Assembly: GCA_021785695.1 (NCBI GenBank)
Contig: JAJYEQ010000018.1
Location: 1 to 35,483 of the forward strand
Source of the DNA: Actinomycetes bacterium
GTDB lineage: Bacteria; Actinomycetota; Acidimicrobiia; Acidimicrobiales; RAAP-2
Direction of reading: 5' to 3'
DNA length: 35,483 nt
The notes under the pieces are model-generated. The model did no database searches and was not told where the DNA came from. It saw only the letters and a program-made list of their open reading frames with translations. Each line of letters begins with the position of its first letter. Position 1 is the stretch's first letter. The translations under genes and the position numbers were made by a program. Below, one piece after another: positions 7,322 through 15,847 of this stretch.

Positions 7322-8596
7322 ATGAAAGTGGTTGGAAACAAGAGGCGTGTGAGGTCGTACCTCACCGCTCTGACGGTTGCCGCGTTGGCCGCCACCGCGG
7401 GGACCGCCGCGACGGTGTCGGCGGGCGCGAGCTCCGGCGGCACGGTGACCGTCGGGGAGTCGACGACGCTTAGCGGCTCGATCGCTGAGCTCGGCCAGAC
7501 GGGCCTGCAGGGCGTGCAGTTCGCAATCAACTCCATCAATGCACACGGGGGGCTGCTCGGCAAGCACATCAACGTCGTCAGTGCTGACGACGCCGCCACG
7601 CCAGCGACGGGAGCCTCGAACGCGCGCAACTTCATCTTGAACGATCACGCCGTGGCGATGTTCGGCCCGATCGTGAGCTCGGTGGCAGCCGCCGAGGAGC
7701 CGGTCGTCACCCAGTACAAGGTGCCGATCTTCTTCTACATCTCGAACGATGTCGCCCTGCTCACCCAGGACTACACGCCCTACGCGTTCCAGGTCGTGCC
7801 CAACACGGTCATGGAGCCACGCGCAGCCGCGGACTACCTGGCGCACATGGTCGGCAAGAAGAAGATCACCATCGGGACCTTCGCGCCCAACTACAGCTTC
7901 GGCACGAGCACGGTGGCCGGCTTCATCCAGGCCCTCAAGGACCTGCACGTGAACTACAAGCTGGTGAACCAGCAGTTCCCGCCGCTCGAGGCGACCAACA
8001 TCGCCCCGTACCTGTCAGCCCTGGTCGCCGCGCATCCCGAGTACGTGTTCAACGCGCAGTTCGGTGGTGACCTGGTGACGTTCTCGAAGCAGGCCGCCCA
8101 GTACGGCTTCTTCAAGCACACCAAGGTCATCGCGATGTACTCGCGCTACCCGCTGCAGTCCCTGGGCGCGGGCGCACCGGCCGGCGCGATCGGCTTCGAC
8201 CGCGCGCCGTTCTGGGCTCTCGGCAAGACGGGCATGAACGGCACCGGCATGGCCGCGTTCATCAACTCGTTCAAGGCCAAGTACAAGCAGTATCCGTCGG
8301 CGTGGGCCATCATGGGCTACAGCGCGGTCCAGACCTGGGCCTACGGCGTCAAGAAGGCGGGCACCTTCGCGGGTGCCAAGGTCTCCGCGGCGCTGTCGGG
8401 CGCCAACGTTCCCACCATTCGCGGAACGCTGAACCTGCGGGCCTGCGATCACCAGGCCAACGTCCCCGAGTACGTGGGCACGGTGTCGGCCAAGGCCAGC
8501 GCCAAGTTCCATCTGCGCCTCTGGGACAACGTGTTCGTGGCTCAGGCCAAGGACATCATGCTGACCTGCGCTCAGAGCAAGGCGCTGCGCGGCTAG
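7322..8596 (+). CDS. livK: Branched-chain amino acid-type ABC transporter substrate-binding protein
   Basis: Extracytoplasmic binding protein of the type I periplasmic-binding fold, delivering a ligand to the LivHM permease. The 424-residue product starts with a basic N-region (KRRVR), a hydrophobic stretch (about 14-35) and a likely signal-peptidase I site near residue 35. The mature part has the family's opening G-x-S-x-x-L-S-G-S, then GLLGK and repeated Rossmann-like segments. There is no lipobox cysteine; the only two cysteines lie near the C-terminus (about 377 and 418) and may form a disulfide. It is first in an operon with two permeases and two ATPases. The family also serves amides, urea and aromatic acids, so the substrate is not fixed by sequence. 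Confidence 0.93.
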   Translation: MKVVGNKRRVRSYLTALTVAALAATAGTAATVSAGASSGGTVTVGESTTLSGSIAELGQTGLQGVQFAINSINAHGGLLGKHINVVSADDAATPATGASNARNFILNDHAVAMFGPIVSSVAAAEEPVVTQYKVPIFFYISNDVALLTQDYTPYAFQVVPNTVMEPRAAADYLAHMVGKKKITIGTFAPNYSFGTSTVAGFIQALKDLHVNYKLVNQQFPPLEATNIAPYLSALVAAHPEYVFNAQFGGDLVTFSKQAAQYGFFKHTKVIAMYSRYPLQSLGAGAPAGAIGFDRAPFWALGKTGMNGTGMAAFINSFKAKYKQYPSAWAIMGYSAVQTWAYGVKKAGTFAGAKVSAALSGANVPTIRGTLNLRACDHQANVPEYVGTVSAKASAKFHLRLWDNVFVAQAKDIMLTCAQSKALRG

Positions 8597-8609
8597 CTGC
8601 GTGGCGGCA

Positions 8610-8668
8610 CTCGGGGGCGACCCCGAGAACGGCCCCCCGGCGTCACGGGATGTCCCGTGGCGCCGGGG
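8610..8668 (+). promoter_or_regulatory. Two consecutive RNA hairpins between livK and livH
   Basis: The first hairpin pairs CTCGGGG (8610-8616) with CCCCGAG (8621-8627) around a GCGA (GNRA) tetraloop. The second pairs 8635-8650 with 8653-8668: 16 base pairs with one G-U wobble and a minimal loop. No U-tract follows. In importer operons such intercistronic structures usually stabilise the upstream binding-protein message or partly terminate transcription, giving more binding protein than permease. Confidence 0.8.
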
Positions 8669-8704
8669 CGGCTGATCGTGCAGGCTGGGCGATGGAGAAG
8701 ATGA

Positions 8705-9574
8705 GTGGCCCGTTTTCTGACTGAGACCATTGGCACGCTGAGTGACGCGGGCTCCCTGTTCGTCGTCGCGGCCGGGCTCACCCTGGTGTTCGGGGCCATG
8801 CGCGTCATCAACCTGGCGCACGGCACCTTCTACATGTACGGCGCCTTCGCCGTCACCACGTTCGCCGGGACCGCCAGCGGGCTGCGCTTCTGGGTGGCCG
8901 TCGTCGTCGCGGCTCTGGTGGTGGCCGCCCTCGGTGCCGTCGTCCAGCTCGGCGTGGTGCGCTTCGTCGTGGGCAAGGAGCCCTTGACCCAACTGGTGGC
9001 CACCTTCGCCGTCTTGTACATCCTGGCCGACGTGGCCCTGCACCTGTGGGGCAGCGGGGCGCGCAGCGTGTCGGCACCGCTCGGCGTCTCGGGCACCTTC
9101 ACCCTCGCGGGCGCGTACCTGCCGGTCTACGACCTGGTCATCATCGGGACGGCGGTCCTGGTGGGACTGGTCCTGTGGCTGCTGCTCAGCCACACCTCGC
9201 TGGGCTGGATGATCCGGGCCGCGGTCGACGACCCCGAGCTGCTCCAGTCTGGTGGCGTCAACCTGCGGCGCCTGCACCTGGCGGTGTTCGCCACCGGCGC
9301 CCTCCTGGCCGCGCTGGCCGGTGCCATCGTGACGCCCCAGATCTCCGTGGCGCCCGGGATGGACCAGTCCATCATCGTGTCCTCGCTGCTGGTGGTCGTC
9401 ATCGGCGGACTCGGCTCGGTCGTGGGCACCGCGTTCGCGGCGCTGATCATCGGGATCGCCGACACCGTCGGCACCCTGGTCGACCCGACGTGGGCGTCCA
9501 CGTTCATGTACTTCGCCGTCATCCTCGTCCTCGTCGTTCGGCCCTGGGGGCTGTTCGGCGCGCCGGAGCGCTGA
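8705..9574 (+). CDS. livH: Branched-chain amino acid ABC transporter permease LivH-like
   Basis: A 289-residue integral membrane protein with about eight hydrophobic segments and the family's N-terminal G-x-x-x-V-x-x-x-G-L-T-L-V-F-G followed by the INLAHG segment (about residues 36-41). It also has the cytoplasmic coupling loop with A-x-x-x-D-P-E-L and a GGLGSV-x-G stretch near residue 235. It forms half of the transmembrane channel with LivM. The GTG at 8705 is chosen because GGAG at 8694-8697 gives good spacing; the nearby ATG at 8701 is out of frame. It ends 3 bp before livM. Confidence 0.93.
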   Translation: MARFLTETIGTLSDAGSLFVVAAGLTLVFGAMRVINLAHGTFYMYGAFAVTTFAGTASGLRFWVAVVVAALVVAALGAVVQLGVVRFVVGKEPLTQLVATFAVLYILADVALHLWGSGARSVSAPLGVSGTFTLAGAYLPVYDLVIIGTAVLVGLVLWLLLSHTSLGWMIRAAVDDPELLQSGGVNLRRLHLAVFATGALLAALAGAIVTPQISVAPGMDQSIIVSSLLVVVIGGLGSVVGTAFAALIIGIADTVGTLVDPTWASTFMYFAVILVLVVRPWGLFGAPER

Positions 9575-9577
9575 GCC

Positions 9578-10651
9578 GTGGCCCGCACCACCTCCAGCGA
9601 CGCCGCGGTGGTCGCGGCCCTCGGGGTCCCGGCGCCCGCGGCCCCCGGATCGTTCGCGTCCCGGCTCGGTCGCGCCGCGGTGCTGGTGGCCTTCGTCGCC
9701 CTCGTCGTGATGCTCGGCCTGACGCTGGCCCCGGCCAACGCACTCGAGCTCCAGTACGCCGTCAGCCTGACCCTGTTCGCGGTGGCCACCAACCTGATCT
9801 TGGGCTTCGGGGGCCTGGTCTCGTTCGGGCAGGGCGTCTTCTACGGTGTGGGGGCCTACACCGTGGCCCTGGGCTGGATGCACCACAGCCTCAGCTTCAC
9901 CGAGGCGATGGTGCTGGCGCCCTTCTTCGGAGCGGCCGCGGCGATCCCGCTGGGCATGCTGGCCCTGCGCACGCGCCGTCTCTACTTCTCGCTGCTGACG
10001 CTGACGCTGTCGCAGCTGGCCTACGTGATCGCGGAGAACCAGACCAACCTGACCGGGGGGACCAATGGCGTCTTTGGCGCGATGGTGCCCTCGTGGCTGC
10101 TCGATCCCCACACCAGTTTCCTGTTCACCGTCGCCATCGTGGCCGTCGCGATCGCGATCCTCTGGAAGATCGTGCACTCGCCCTTCGGCCTGGTGCTGCG
10201 CGCCATCCGCGACAACCGCGAGCGCGTGGAGGCTCTCGGGGTCAACGTCTACGCCCACGAGCTGGTGGCCTTCGTCATCTCGGCGTTCTTCTGCTCGCTG
10301 GCCGGCTCCCTGTTCGTCGTCTACAGCCAGTCGTCGTATCCCGAGATCCTCAACTGGACGGCCTCGGGCGTGCCGGTCTTCATGGCCGTCATCGGTGGGA
10401 TGTACAGCTTCTTCGGACCGGTGGTGGGGGCCTTCGTCTACGAGTTCGCCAGCCACTACCTGATCGAGTACACGCAGGACTGGCAGCTGGTGATCGGCGT
10501 CGTCCTGCTGGCCATCGTGCTGCTGCGCCCCGACGGCCTGGCGGGCAGCCTGGGCTCGCTGCGCGCGTGGCTGCGTCGCCGCCGCCCGCCCGTCGACGGC
10601 GCGCCGGCCGCGGCCGCGGCGGCGCCCGAGAGCGGGGGCGGGCCGTCATGA
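9578..10651 (+). CDS. livM: Branched-chain amino acid ABC transporter permease LivM-like
   Basis: A 357-residue permease, the second half of the channel. After an N-terminal extension it shows the LivM signature G-x-x-S-F-G-Q-x-x-F-x-x-x-G-A-Y (about 81-96), a L-x-x-R-T-R-R-L-Y-F-x-x-L-T-L segment, and the coupling region I-R-D-N-x-E-R-x-x-x-L-G-V (about 209-221). It ends in a basic tail and an alanine-rich stretch. GTG start at 9578, just after the livH stop; its own stop overlaps livG as ATGA, so livM and livG are translationally coupled. Confidence 0.93.
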   Translation: MARTTSSDAAVVAALGVPAPAAPGSFASRLGRAAVLVAFVALVVMLGLTLAPANALELQYAVSLTLFAVATNLILGFGGLVSFGQGVFYGVGAYTVALGWMHHSLSFTEAMVLAPFFGAAAAIPLGMLALRTRRLYFSLLTLTLSQLAYVIAENQTNLTGGTNGVFGAMVPSWLLDPHTSFLFTVAIVAVAIAILWKIVHSPFGLVLRAIRDNRERVEALGVNVYAHELVAFVISAFFCSLAGSLFVVYSQSSYPEILNWTASGVPVFMAVIGGMYSFFGPVVGAFVYEFASHYLIEYTQDWQLVIGVVLLAIVLLRPDGLAGSLGSLRAWLRRRRPPVDGAPAAAAAAPESGGGPS

Positions 10652-11418
10652 GCGACACCGTCCTGTTCGTGCAGGGCCTGGTGCGCGACTTCGGCGGGTT
10701 CCGGGCGGTGAACCACGTCGACCTGGCGGTTGAGCGGGGCACCATCCACGCCGTCATCGGCCCCAACGGCGCTGGCAAGAGCACGCTGTTCAAGCTGATC
10801 ACCGGCTCCTTGCGCCCCACGGCGGGGCGCATCGTGCTCGACGGGCACGCCGTGGGTGGTCGGCGTCCCCACGTGATCGCGACGCGGGGCCTGGTGCAGG
10901 TCTTCCAGCTGTCGAGCGTGTGCGCCCGCCTGAGCGTCGCCGAGTCGGTGGCCCTCGGGATCATCGCCCACCGCCACCGGACCCTCGACGTGGTCACCAG
11001 CTACCAGCGGCGCGCTCGCGCCCAGGCGGAGGCTGTCTTAGAGCAGGTGGGGCTGGGCGGCCAGGGCGCGACCATCGCGGGCACTCTCTCCCACGGTGAC
11101 CAACGGGCCCTGGAGATCGCCATGGCGCTGGCCATCTCGCCCCGGGTCCTCCTGCTCGACGAGCCCACCGCCGGGATGTCGCCGGCCGAGACCACGGTCA
11201 TCGCCCAGCTGATCGTGGCCGAGGCGCGCACCCGCGGCATCACGGTCCTGCTCTCCGAGCACGACATGGACGTCGTGTTCGGGATCTCGGATCGCGTGAC
11301 CGTGCTGCACCAGGGCCAGGTCATCACCGAGGGGACGCCCGAGGCGGTGCGCACGCACCCCGAGGTCATGGCCATCTACCTCGGCCACGGGGCCCAACGC
11401 TCCGAGGGCATGACATGA
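10648..11418 (+). CDS. livG: Branched-chain amino acid ABC transporter ATP-binding protein LivG-like
   Basis: A 256-residue ABC ATPase. Walker A is GPNGAGKST (38-46), the signature is the LivG-type LSHGDQ rather than LSGGQ, Walker B with the catalytic glutamate is LLLDEPTAG, and the switch histidine is in LSEHDMDVV. The C-terminal part (E-G-T-P-E-x-V-R then A-I-Y-L-G) is the LivG-specific tail. The ATG at 10648 lies within the livM stop; the ORF continues open far upstream in this frame only because of G+C bias. It pairs with LivF to power the importer. Confidence 0.93.
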   Translation: MSDTVLFVQGLVRDFGGFRAVNHVDLAVERGTIHAVIGPNGAGKSTLFKLITGSLRPTAGRIVLDGHAVGGRRPHVIATRGLVQVFQLSSVCARLSVAESVALGIIAHRHRTLDVVTSYQRRARAQAEAVLEQVGLGGQGATIAGTLSHGDQRALEIAMALAISPRVLLLDEPTAGMSPAETTVIAQLIVAEARTRGITVLLSEHDMDVVFGISDRVTVLHQGQVITEGTPEAVRTHPEVMAIYLGHGAQRSEGMT

Positions 11419-12155
11419 GACTCGAGGTCCGCGACGTCCACAGCTACTACGGGGCGAGCCACATCCTCCAGGGGGTGTCCCTCACCGTCGAGCCCGGCGA
11501 GGTGGTGGCGCTCCTGGGCCGCAACGGCGCGGGCAAGACGACGCTGATGCGCAGCATCGTCGGGCTGGTGCGGCCCCGCGCGGGGTCGGTGCAGATCGAC
11601 GGGGTCGAGCTGACGGGCGCACCGACGTTCCGGGCGGCGCGGGCGGGCCTGGCCTTCCTGCCCAGCGGGCGACGGGTCTTTTCCAGCCTGAGCGTGGCCG
11701 AGAACCTCGAGGTGGCCCGGCGCTCGTGCCCGCGCCGCACCGGCTCGTGGAATGCCGAGCGCATCTACGGGCTCTTCCCCAAGCTCGAGCAGCTGAGTCG
11801 GCGCACTGCGGGCTACCTGTCGGGGGGCGAGCAGCAGATGCTCAAGATCGGCCGCGCCCTGATCACCAACCCGGAGATGCTGCTGCTCGACGAGCCGACC
11901 GAGGGCCTGGCGCCCGCGGTGGTCGACGAGCTGGGCGAGTGGATCGAGATGCTGAAACGCGAGAGCCTGAGCATCCTGCTGGCCGAGCAGAGCGCCACCT
12001 TCGCCCGGGCCCACTCGTCGCGCGGCTACCTGCTCGAGAAGGGCCGCATCCGCTTCGAGGGCTCGATGGAGCGCATCTGGGACTCGCCCGAGCTGCGCAG
12101 CGCGCTCGGCATCGCGGCGCGCCCGGCACCCGACGCGGGACCCGCCGACCTCTGA
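11415..12155 (+). CDS. livF: Branched-chain amino acid ABC transporter ATP-binding protein LivF-like
   Basis: A 246-residue ABC ATPase, the second motor subunit. It has the LivF-type start with Y-G-A-S-H-I-L-Q-G-V, Walker A GRNGAGKTT (about 35-43), a signature LSGGEQQML, Walker B LLLDEPTEGLAP and a terminal Q in the switch position (LLAEQSA) typical of LivF. It starts with ATG inside the livG stop (ATGA) and is the last gene of the operon. The next gene is convergent, only 3 bp away, with no room for a classic terminator. Confidence 0.93.
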   Translation: MRLEVRDVHSYYGASHILQGVSLTVEPGEVVALLGRNGAGKTTLMRSIVGLVRPRAGSVQIDGVELTGAPTFRAARAGLAFLPSGRRVFSSLSVAENLEVARRSCPRRTGSWNAERIYGLFPKLEQLSRRTAGYLSGGEQQMLKIGRALITNPEMLLLDEPTEGLAPAVVDELGEWIEMLKRESLSILLAEQSATFARAHSSRGYLLEKGRIRFEGSMERIWDSPELRSALGIAARPAPDAGPADL

Positions 12156-12158
12156 GGC

Positions 12159-12974
12159 TCAGCCGGCGGCGCCCGGCGGACTCGGGATCTCGCCCAGGCG
12201 GGCGGCGATGGTCTGGCTGGCGGTCCCCAGGAGCACGCCGCCCTCGGACCACAGGAACGCCGTGCCCTGCCCGAACCCACCCACCAGGGCGTGCATGCGG
12301 ATGTCGCAGAGGACCCACTCGGAGGGCACCAGACGCGCCACGCGGATCGTGTTGTCCAGGCTCCGGCCGCGCGTGCGCCGGCCCATCGGCTCGGACGCGC
12401 CGCCCGAGACGAAGTCGCCGAGGATCGCGAGCGTCGCCGCCGAGGGCTCGAGGTGTCCCGGGATGCGGGCCCACAGGGCGGTGTCGGGCTCGCCCGGCGT
12501 TCCGTCGAGCTCGGCGAGGGGGCGCCCGCGCGCCAGGCGCGTCTCGACGTGCGAGAAGATCGACCGGTCGTAGAGCGGCGGGAAGACGCGCGCGGGACAG
12601 TTGGCCGGTGCCGCGACCGCGGGGGGCGCAGCCCACGCCGGCGCCGTGAGCTGGCCGGTCCCCAGCGCGGCGCAAACGCCCAGGATCTCGCGGTCCTGGA
12701 CCCAGGCGCTGGCTCGCGCCTGGGTCACGTGGCCGCCCGCGACCAGCACGTCGGTGGTTACCACGACCTCGCTGTCGCGGGGAGCGTAGGCCAGGTACTG
12801 AGCCGTCGCCCACACGGCCGGCCGCCCGGTGACCGCCTCCAGGGCGGCGACGCCCGCCGCGAGGCCGCAACCGCCGAAGAGGAATCGACCCGGCGTGGCC
12901 AGCGCCTCGGTGACCTCGAGCGCGAAGCGCCGCTCGTCGAGCCGGCGCAGGCCCAGGAAAGTTGCGGCATCCAC
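12159..12974 (-). CDS. Acyl-CoA thioesterase II/TesB-like double-hotdog protein
   Basis: A 271-residue protein with two hotdog-like halves. The C-terminal half has the TesB-type pattern S-L-D-N-T-I-R (about 206-212), then E-W-V-L-C-D-I-R and G-x-x-x-G-x-x-F-L-W-x-x-x-G-V-L-L-x-x-x-x-Q. The N-terminal half has the GGCGLA segment resembling the GG-x-x-x-A region of the family. Such enzymes hydrolyse acyl-CoA to free acid and CoA; the specific acyl chain cannot be told. GTG start at 12974, with a TAGCCT -10-like box (12983-12988, minus) 8 nt upstream and no clear ribosome-binding site. Confidence 0.75.
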   Translation of the reverse strand: MDAATFLGLRRLDERRFALEVTEALATPGRFLFGGCGLAAGVAALEAVTGRPAVWATAQYLAYAPRDSEVVVTTDVLVAGGHVTQARASAWVQDREILGVCAALGTGQLTAPAWAAPPAVAAPANCPARVFPPLYDRSIFSHVETRLARGRPLAELDGTPGEPDTALWARIPGHLEPSAATLAILGDFVSGGASEPMGRRTRGRSLDNTIRVARLVPSEWVLCDIRMHALVGGFGQGTAFLWSEGGVLLGTASQTIAARLGEIPSPPGAAG

Positions 12975-13021
12975 GGCCGCTGAGGCTATCGCGACCCGCG
13001 GCGGAGCGGCAGACTGGAGGA

Positions 13022-13624
13022 GTGATCGACCCGCGGTTCCTCGTACTGGCCGGACTGCTGTCGGTGGCGGGGATCGCCGGGTACATCCGCGACATCGTGC
13101 ACGGGTCGACGGCGCCCAACCGTGTGACCTGGGCGCTGTGGGGAGTCGAGGGCCTGCTGATCTTCGTGGTCGAGGTCCAGCAGCACGTCGGCCCCGCGGC
13201 CTTCATGACGCTGGTGTTCGGGCTGATCCCCGTGGTGGTGGTGGTCGCGTCGCTGCCCCACCGGCACGGACGCTGGCAGCTGGGGCCCTTCGACCTGGTG
13301 TGCGGGGCCGCCTCGGTGGTGGGGCTGGCCACGTGGGCGCTCATTCACGACGCGACCGCCGCGCTGGTCGCCTTCGTGGTGGCCGACCAGCTGGCGAGCC
13401 TGCCCACCGTGCGCAAGGCGTGGCTGGCTCCCAAGTCCGAGACCGCCTGGACCTACCTGACCGGCGTGGTCAACACCGCCGTGACGATCATGGTGCTGCA
13501 CCGCTGGACGACGGCCGGCGTCGCGTTCCCCGGGGCCATCTTCGTCACCGACCTGGTGATCTGGGCCCTGGTGGCCCTGGAGGTCGGACCGCGGGTGCGC
13601 GGCACGGCGGCGGTGGCCGCGTGA
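13022..13624 (+). CDS. Uncharacterised integral membrane protein, PQ-loop-like
   Basis: A 200-residue protein with six or so hydrophobic segments. Pairs of segments are joined by the pattern T-A-P-N-R-V-T-W-A-L-W-x-x-E-G (about 23-37) and a later L-P-T-V-R-K-A-W with T-A-W-T-Y, reminiscent of PQ-loop/SWEET-type half repeats and of a widespread family of unnamed bacterial membrane proteins. Function unknown. GTG at 13022 is preferred: a CAGACT box ends 6 nt before it, whereas a GGAGG lies too close (1 nt) to serve as a ribosome-binding site. Its stop overlaps the next gene (GTGA). Confidence 0.7.
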   Translation: MIDPRFLVLAGLLSVAGIAGYIRDIVHGSTAPNRVTWALWGVEGLLIFVVEVQQHVGPAAFMTLVFGLIPVVVVVASLPHRHGRWQLGPFDLVCGAASVVGLATWALIHDATAALVAFVVADQLASLPTVRKAWLAPKSETAWTYLTGVVNTAVTIMVLHRWTTAGVAFPGAIFVTDLVIWALVALEVGPRVRGTAAVAA

Positions 13625-14991
13625 GCGTCGCGCGCATCGCGCACGAGGCGGGCCGGGCCCGGCGCCAGGAGGTCCCGCGCTCCGTGCTGGGTGCGCTGGC
13701 CCCGCGGCCCGAGGGCGTCGACCCGGTCGTGCGCCTGCGCGAGGACACGACGGAGCGCATCCCCGAGCTGGCGGCCCTGCGCTTCGCGCGCATGCGCCAG
13801 TCGCCCCTGGCCTTCTTGCGCGGGGCGGCCCTCCTGATGGCTGACGACCTGGCGAGCGCCCCGTCGTCGGGCCTGCGGGTGCAGGCGGCCGGTGACGCGC
13901 ACGTCAAGAACTTCGGGATCTTCGCCTCGCCCGAGCGCCGCCTGGTGTTCGACGTGACCGACTTCGACGAGACGGCGCCGGCACCCTTCGAGTTCGACGT
14001 GAAGCGACTGGTCACGTCGCTGGCCGTGGTGGCCCACGACAACGGCGCGAGTGCGGATGCCAGCGAGGCCATGGTGCGGCGCACCGTGCGCGAGTACGTG
14101 CGGGCGATGGAGCGCTTCGCCGGGTGGGGCCGCCTGGAGGTGTGGTACGCCACGCTCGACGTCGCCGACGCCTTCGCCGAGCTCGGGGGGTTCTTCACCG
14201 ACGCCGCGCGCCGCGACATCGCCGACCTGATCGGCGGGGTCAGCGTCAAGAGCACCCGCCGGCGCTACGCCGACCTGGTCGACGAGTCGGCCAGTGGGCC
14301 GCTACTGGGCAGCGACCCGCCACGCGTGACGCGACTGGACGACCTGGCGCCCTCGGCGCCGTGGCGGCGCGAGACCGCCGAGGCCGTCCTGCGGGGCTAC
14401 CGCAGCACCCTGGTCAGCGACCGCTGTGCCCTCCTCGACCAGTTCGAGCTCCTCGACGTGGCCGCGCTGGTCGTCGGGGTCGGCTCGGTGGGCACCGAGG
14501 GCTACGCCGTGCTGCTCGCGGGCCGCGACGAGAGCGACCTGTTCGCCCTCCAGATCAAGGAGGCGCGCCGCTCCGTGCTGGCCCCCGCCGACGACTCGGA
14601 TCCCGGGGCTCGCGTGGTGGCCGGCCAGCGCCTGATGCAGGCGACCCCCGACGCGTTCCTGGGCTGGCAGCGCGCCAGCACCCCGCGGGGACCGCGCAGC
14701 TTCTACGTGCGCCAGCTCTACGACCGCAAGGCCAGCGTGGACGTGGAGCGACTGAGTCCCGACCAGCTGTCCACCTACGGCCGGGCCTGCGCGTGGGTGC
14801 TGGCGCGGGCCCACGCACGTTCGGGCAACGCGGCGGCGATCACCGGGTACCTGGGGCACGGCGGGTCGTTCGTCGACGCGCTCACCGCCTTCGCGGCGGC
14901 CTACCGGGACCGCACCGTGGCCGACCACGCGGCGCTGGTGGCCGCGGCGGCCGCGGGGCGCGTGCCGGTGCTGGGGGGGCCTGGCTCGTGA
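13621..14991 (+). CDS. DUF2252 family protein
   Basis: A 456-residue cytosolic protein of the DUF2252 family. The hallmark segments are R-M-x-x-S-P-x-A-F-L-R-G-A (about 59-71), G-D-A-H-V-x-N-F-G (about 90-98), V-F-D-V-T-D-F-D-E (about 110-118) and the FYVRQLYDRK stretch near residue 360. The GDxHxxNFG plus DFDE arrangement looks like the catalytic loop of aminoglycoside-phosphotransferase/kinase-like folds, so a phosphotransferase role is plausible but unproven. GTG start overlaps the stop of the upstream membrane protein, so the two are likely co-translated. Start by overlap, not by ribosome-binding site. Confidence 0.88.
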   Translation: MSVARIAHEAGRARRQEVPRSVLGALAPRPEGVDPVVRLREDTTERIPELAALRFARMRQSPLAFLRGAALLMADDLASAPSSGLRVQAAGDAHVKNFGIFASPERRLVFDVTDFDETAPAPFEFDVKRLVTSLAVVAHDNGASADASEAMVRRTVREYVRAMERFAGWGRLEVWYATLDVADAFAELGGFFTDAARRDIADLIGGVSVKSTRRRYADLVDESASGPLLGSDPPRVTRLDDLAPSAPWRRETAEAVLRGYRSTLVSDRCALLDQFELLDVAALVVGVGSVGTEGYAVLLAGRDESDLFALQIKEARRSVLAPADDSDPGARVVAGQRLMQATPDAFLGWQRASTPRGPRSFYVRQLYDRKASVDVERLSPDQLSTYGRACAWVLARAHARSGNAAAITGYLGHGGSFVDALTAFAAAYRDRTVADHAALVAAAAAGRVPVLGGPGS

Positions 14992-15014
14992 CCGGTTGGT
15001 ACGCTGGAGCAGCC

Positions 15015-15087
15015 GGGGACGTAGCTCAGCTGGGAGAGCGCGGGCTTTGCAAGCCTGAGGTCGTGGGTTCGAGCCCCATCGTCTCCA
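15015..15087 (+). tRNA. tRNA-Ala (TGC)
   Basis: Acceptor GGGGACG/CGTCTCC, D-arm GCTC/GAGC, anticodon stem CGGGC/GCCTG around TTTGCAA (anticodon TGC), T-arm GTGGG/CCCAT and discriminator A at 15087. No CCA is encoded. A TACGCT box at 15000-15005 is a likely -10 element. It lies 23 bp after the DUF2252 gene. Confidence 0.96.
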
Positions 15088-15100
15088 CTGGACGTGCGGG

Positions 15101-15847
15101 TCAGCGCGGCGCGGGCCGGCGTCGGCTGAGGACCCGGTCGAGCACGACGAACAGCGCGCTCACCGCGTAGGCGCCCACCAGGATCACGGCCATCGTGATC
15201 AGCACCGAGGCGTAGCCGTAGCGCACCACGTCGAAGAAGTCGTAGGGGTAGGTGTGCGTGAGGGCGCCGCGCGCCAGCGTGTAGACGAGGTAGGCCACCG
15301 GCACCACGTACACCCGCAGGGACTCGCGCCACGTGTACCACCCCCGCGGCCCCACGACCAGCCACACCACGAGGGCCAGCGCCGGCGTGACGTAGTGCAC
15401 CAGGGTGTTGATCAGCACGTTGACGGGGCCCGTGACCACGTCAGTGGGCGCGATGAGGGTCACGTAGAGCACGCCGGTGAGCACGATCATCAGCGTGGCC
15501 GTGTTGCGCGCGCTGCGCCGCCACGCCGAGCGGACGCCCGGGTGCCAGGCCAGCGAGGTCACCACCAGGGCGAGGGCGATGTTGCTCCAGTAGGTGAAGT
15601 AGCTCAGGTTGTCGGCGAGCAGCTCCAGCGAGCCGACGACGCCGGCGCGGTAGGGGCCGAAGAGCCCGTGCTCGATGGCGCCGGGGGCGGGGTGGATGAA
15701 CCAGTCGTGCCCGATCCGCAGCACCACGCCGGCCCACGCCAGGACCGCCGACACGGCGAGCAGGCCGCGCTGGGCTGGAGAGATGTGCTCGCCGTCGCCC
15801 GGCGTCGGGCGCGGCGGCGCCCAGGCCGCCGGGTCCGGAGATGTCAC
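15101..15847 (-). CDS. Pr6Pr-like integral membrane protein
   Basis: A 248-residue protein with about six transmembrane helices. Characteristic segments are F-T-Y-W-S-N-I-A-L-A (about residues 82-91), V-x-x-T-L-V-H-Y-V-T-P (about 151-161) and a late T-Y-P-Y-D-F-F-D-V pattern. These fit the Pr6Pr family, distant relatives of the FAR-17a/AIG1 membrane proteins; function unknown. The start is GTG at 15847, overlapping the stop of the upstream dehydrogenase gene (GTGA), so they form an operon. The frame stays open into that gene but this is a composition effect. Confidence 0.8.
   Translation of the reverse strand: MTSPDPAAWAPPRPTPGDGEHISPAQRGLLAVSAVLAWAGVVLRIGHDWFIHPAPGAIEHGLFGPYRAGVVGSLELLADNLSYFTYWSNIALALVVTSLAWHPGVRSAWRRSARNTATLMIVLTGVLYVTLIAPTDVVTGPVNVLINTLVHYVTPALALVVWLVVGPRGWYTWRESLRVYVVPVAYLVYTLARGALTHTYPYDFFDVVRYGYASVLITMAVILVGAYAVSALFVVLDRVLSRRRPAPR

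Noticed and set aside
6948..7325. Plus-strand frame with RIELTTSSLSVTRSNRLSYSPR-like content
   Set aside because: It is the antisense translation of tRNA-Ile, a well-known false gene pattern.
8015..10456. Very long minus-strand frame (813 codons) opposite livK/livH/livM
   Set aside because: Its content is repetitive H, D, G, R and Q from the opposite strand of G+C-rich codons, and the plus-strand liv genes have clear family motifs.
9046..10647. Upstream open extension of the livG frame
   Set aside because: No homology and runs through livH and livM in another frame; livG starts at the ATGA overlap at 10648.
14901..15365. Minus-strand frame with GARTHDLRLAKPALSQLSYVP
   Set aside because: Antisense of tRNA-Ala plus composition-driven open frame.
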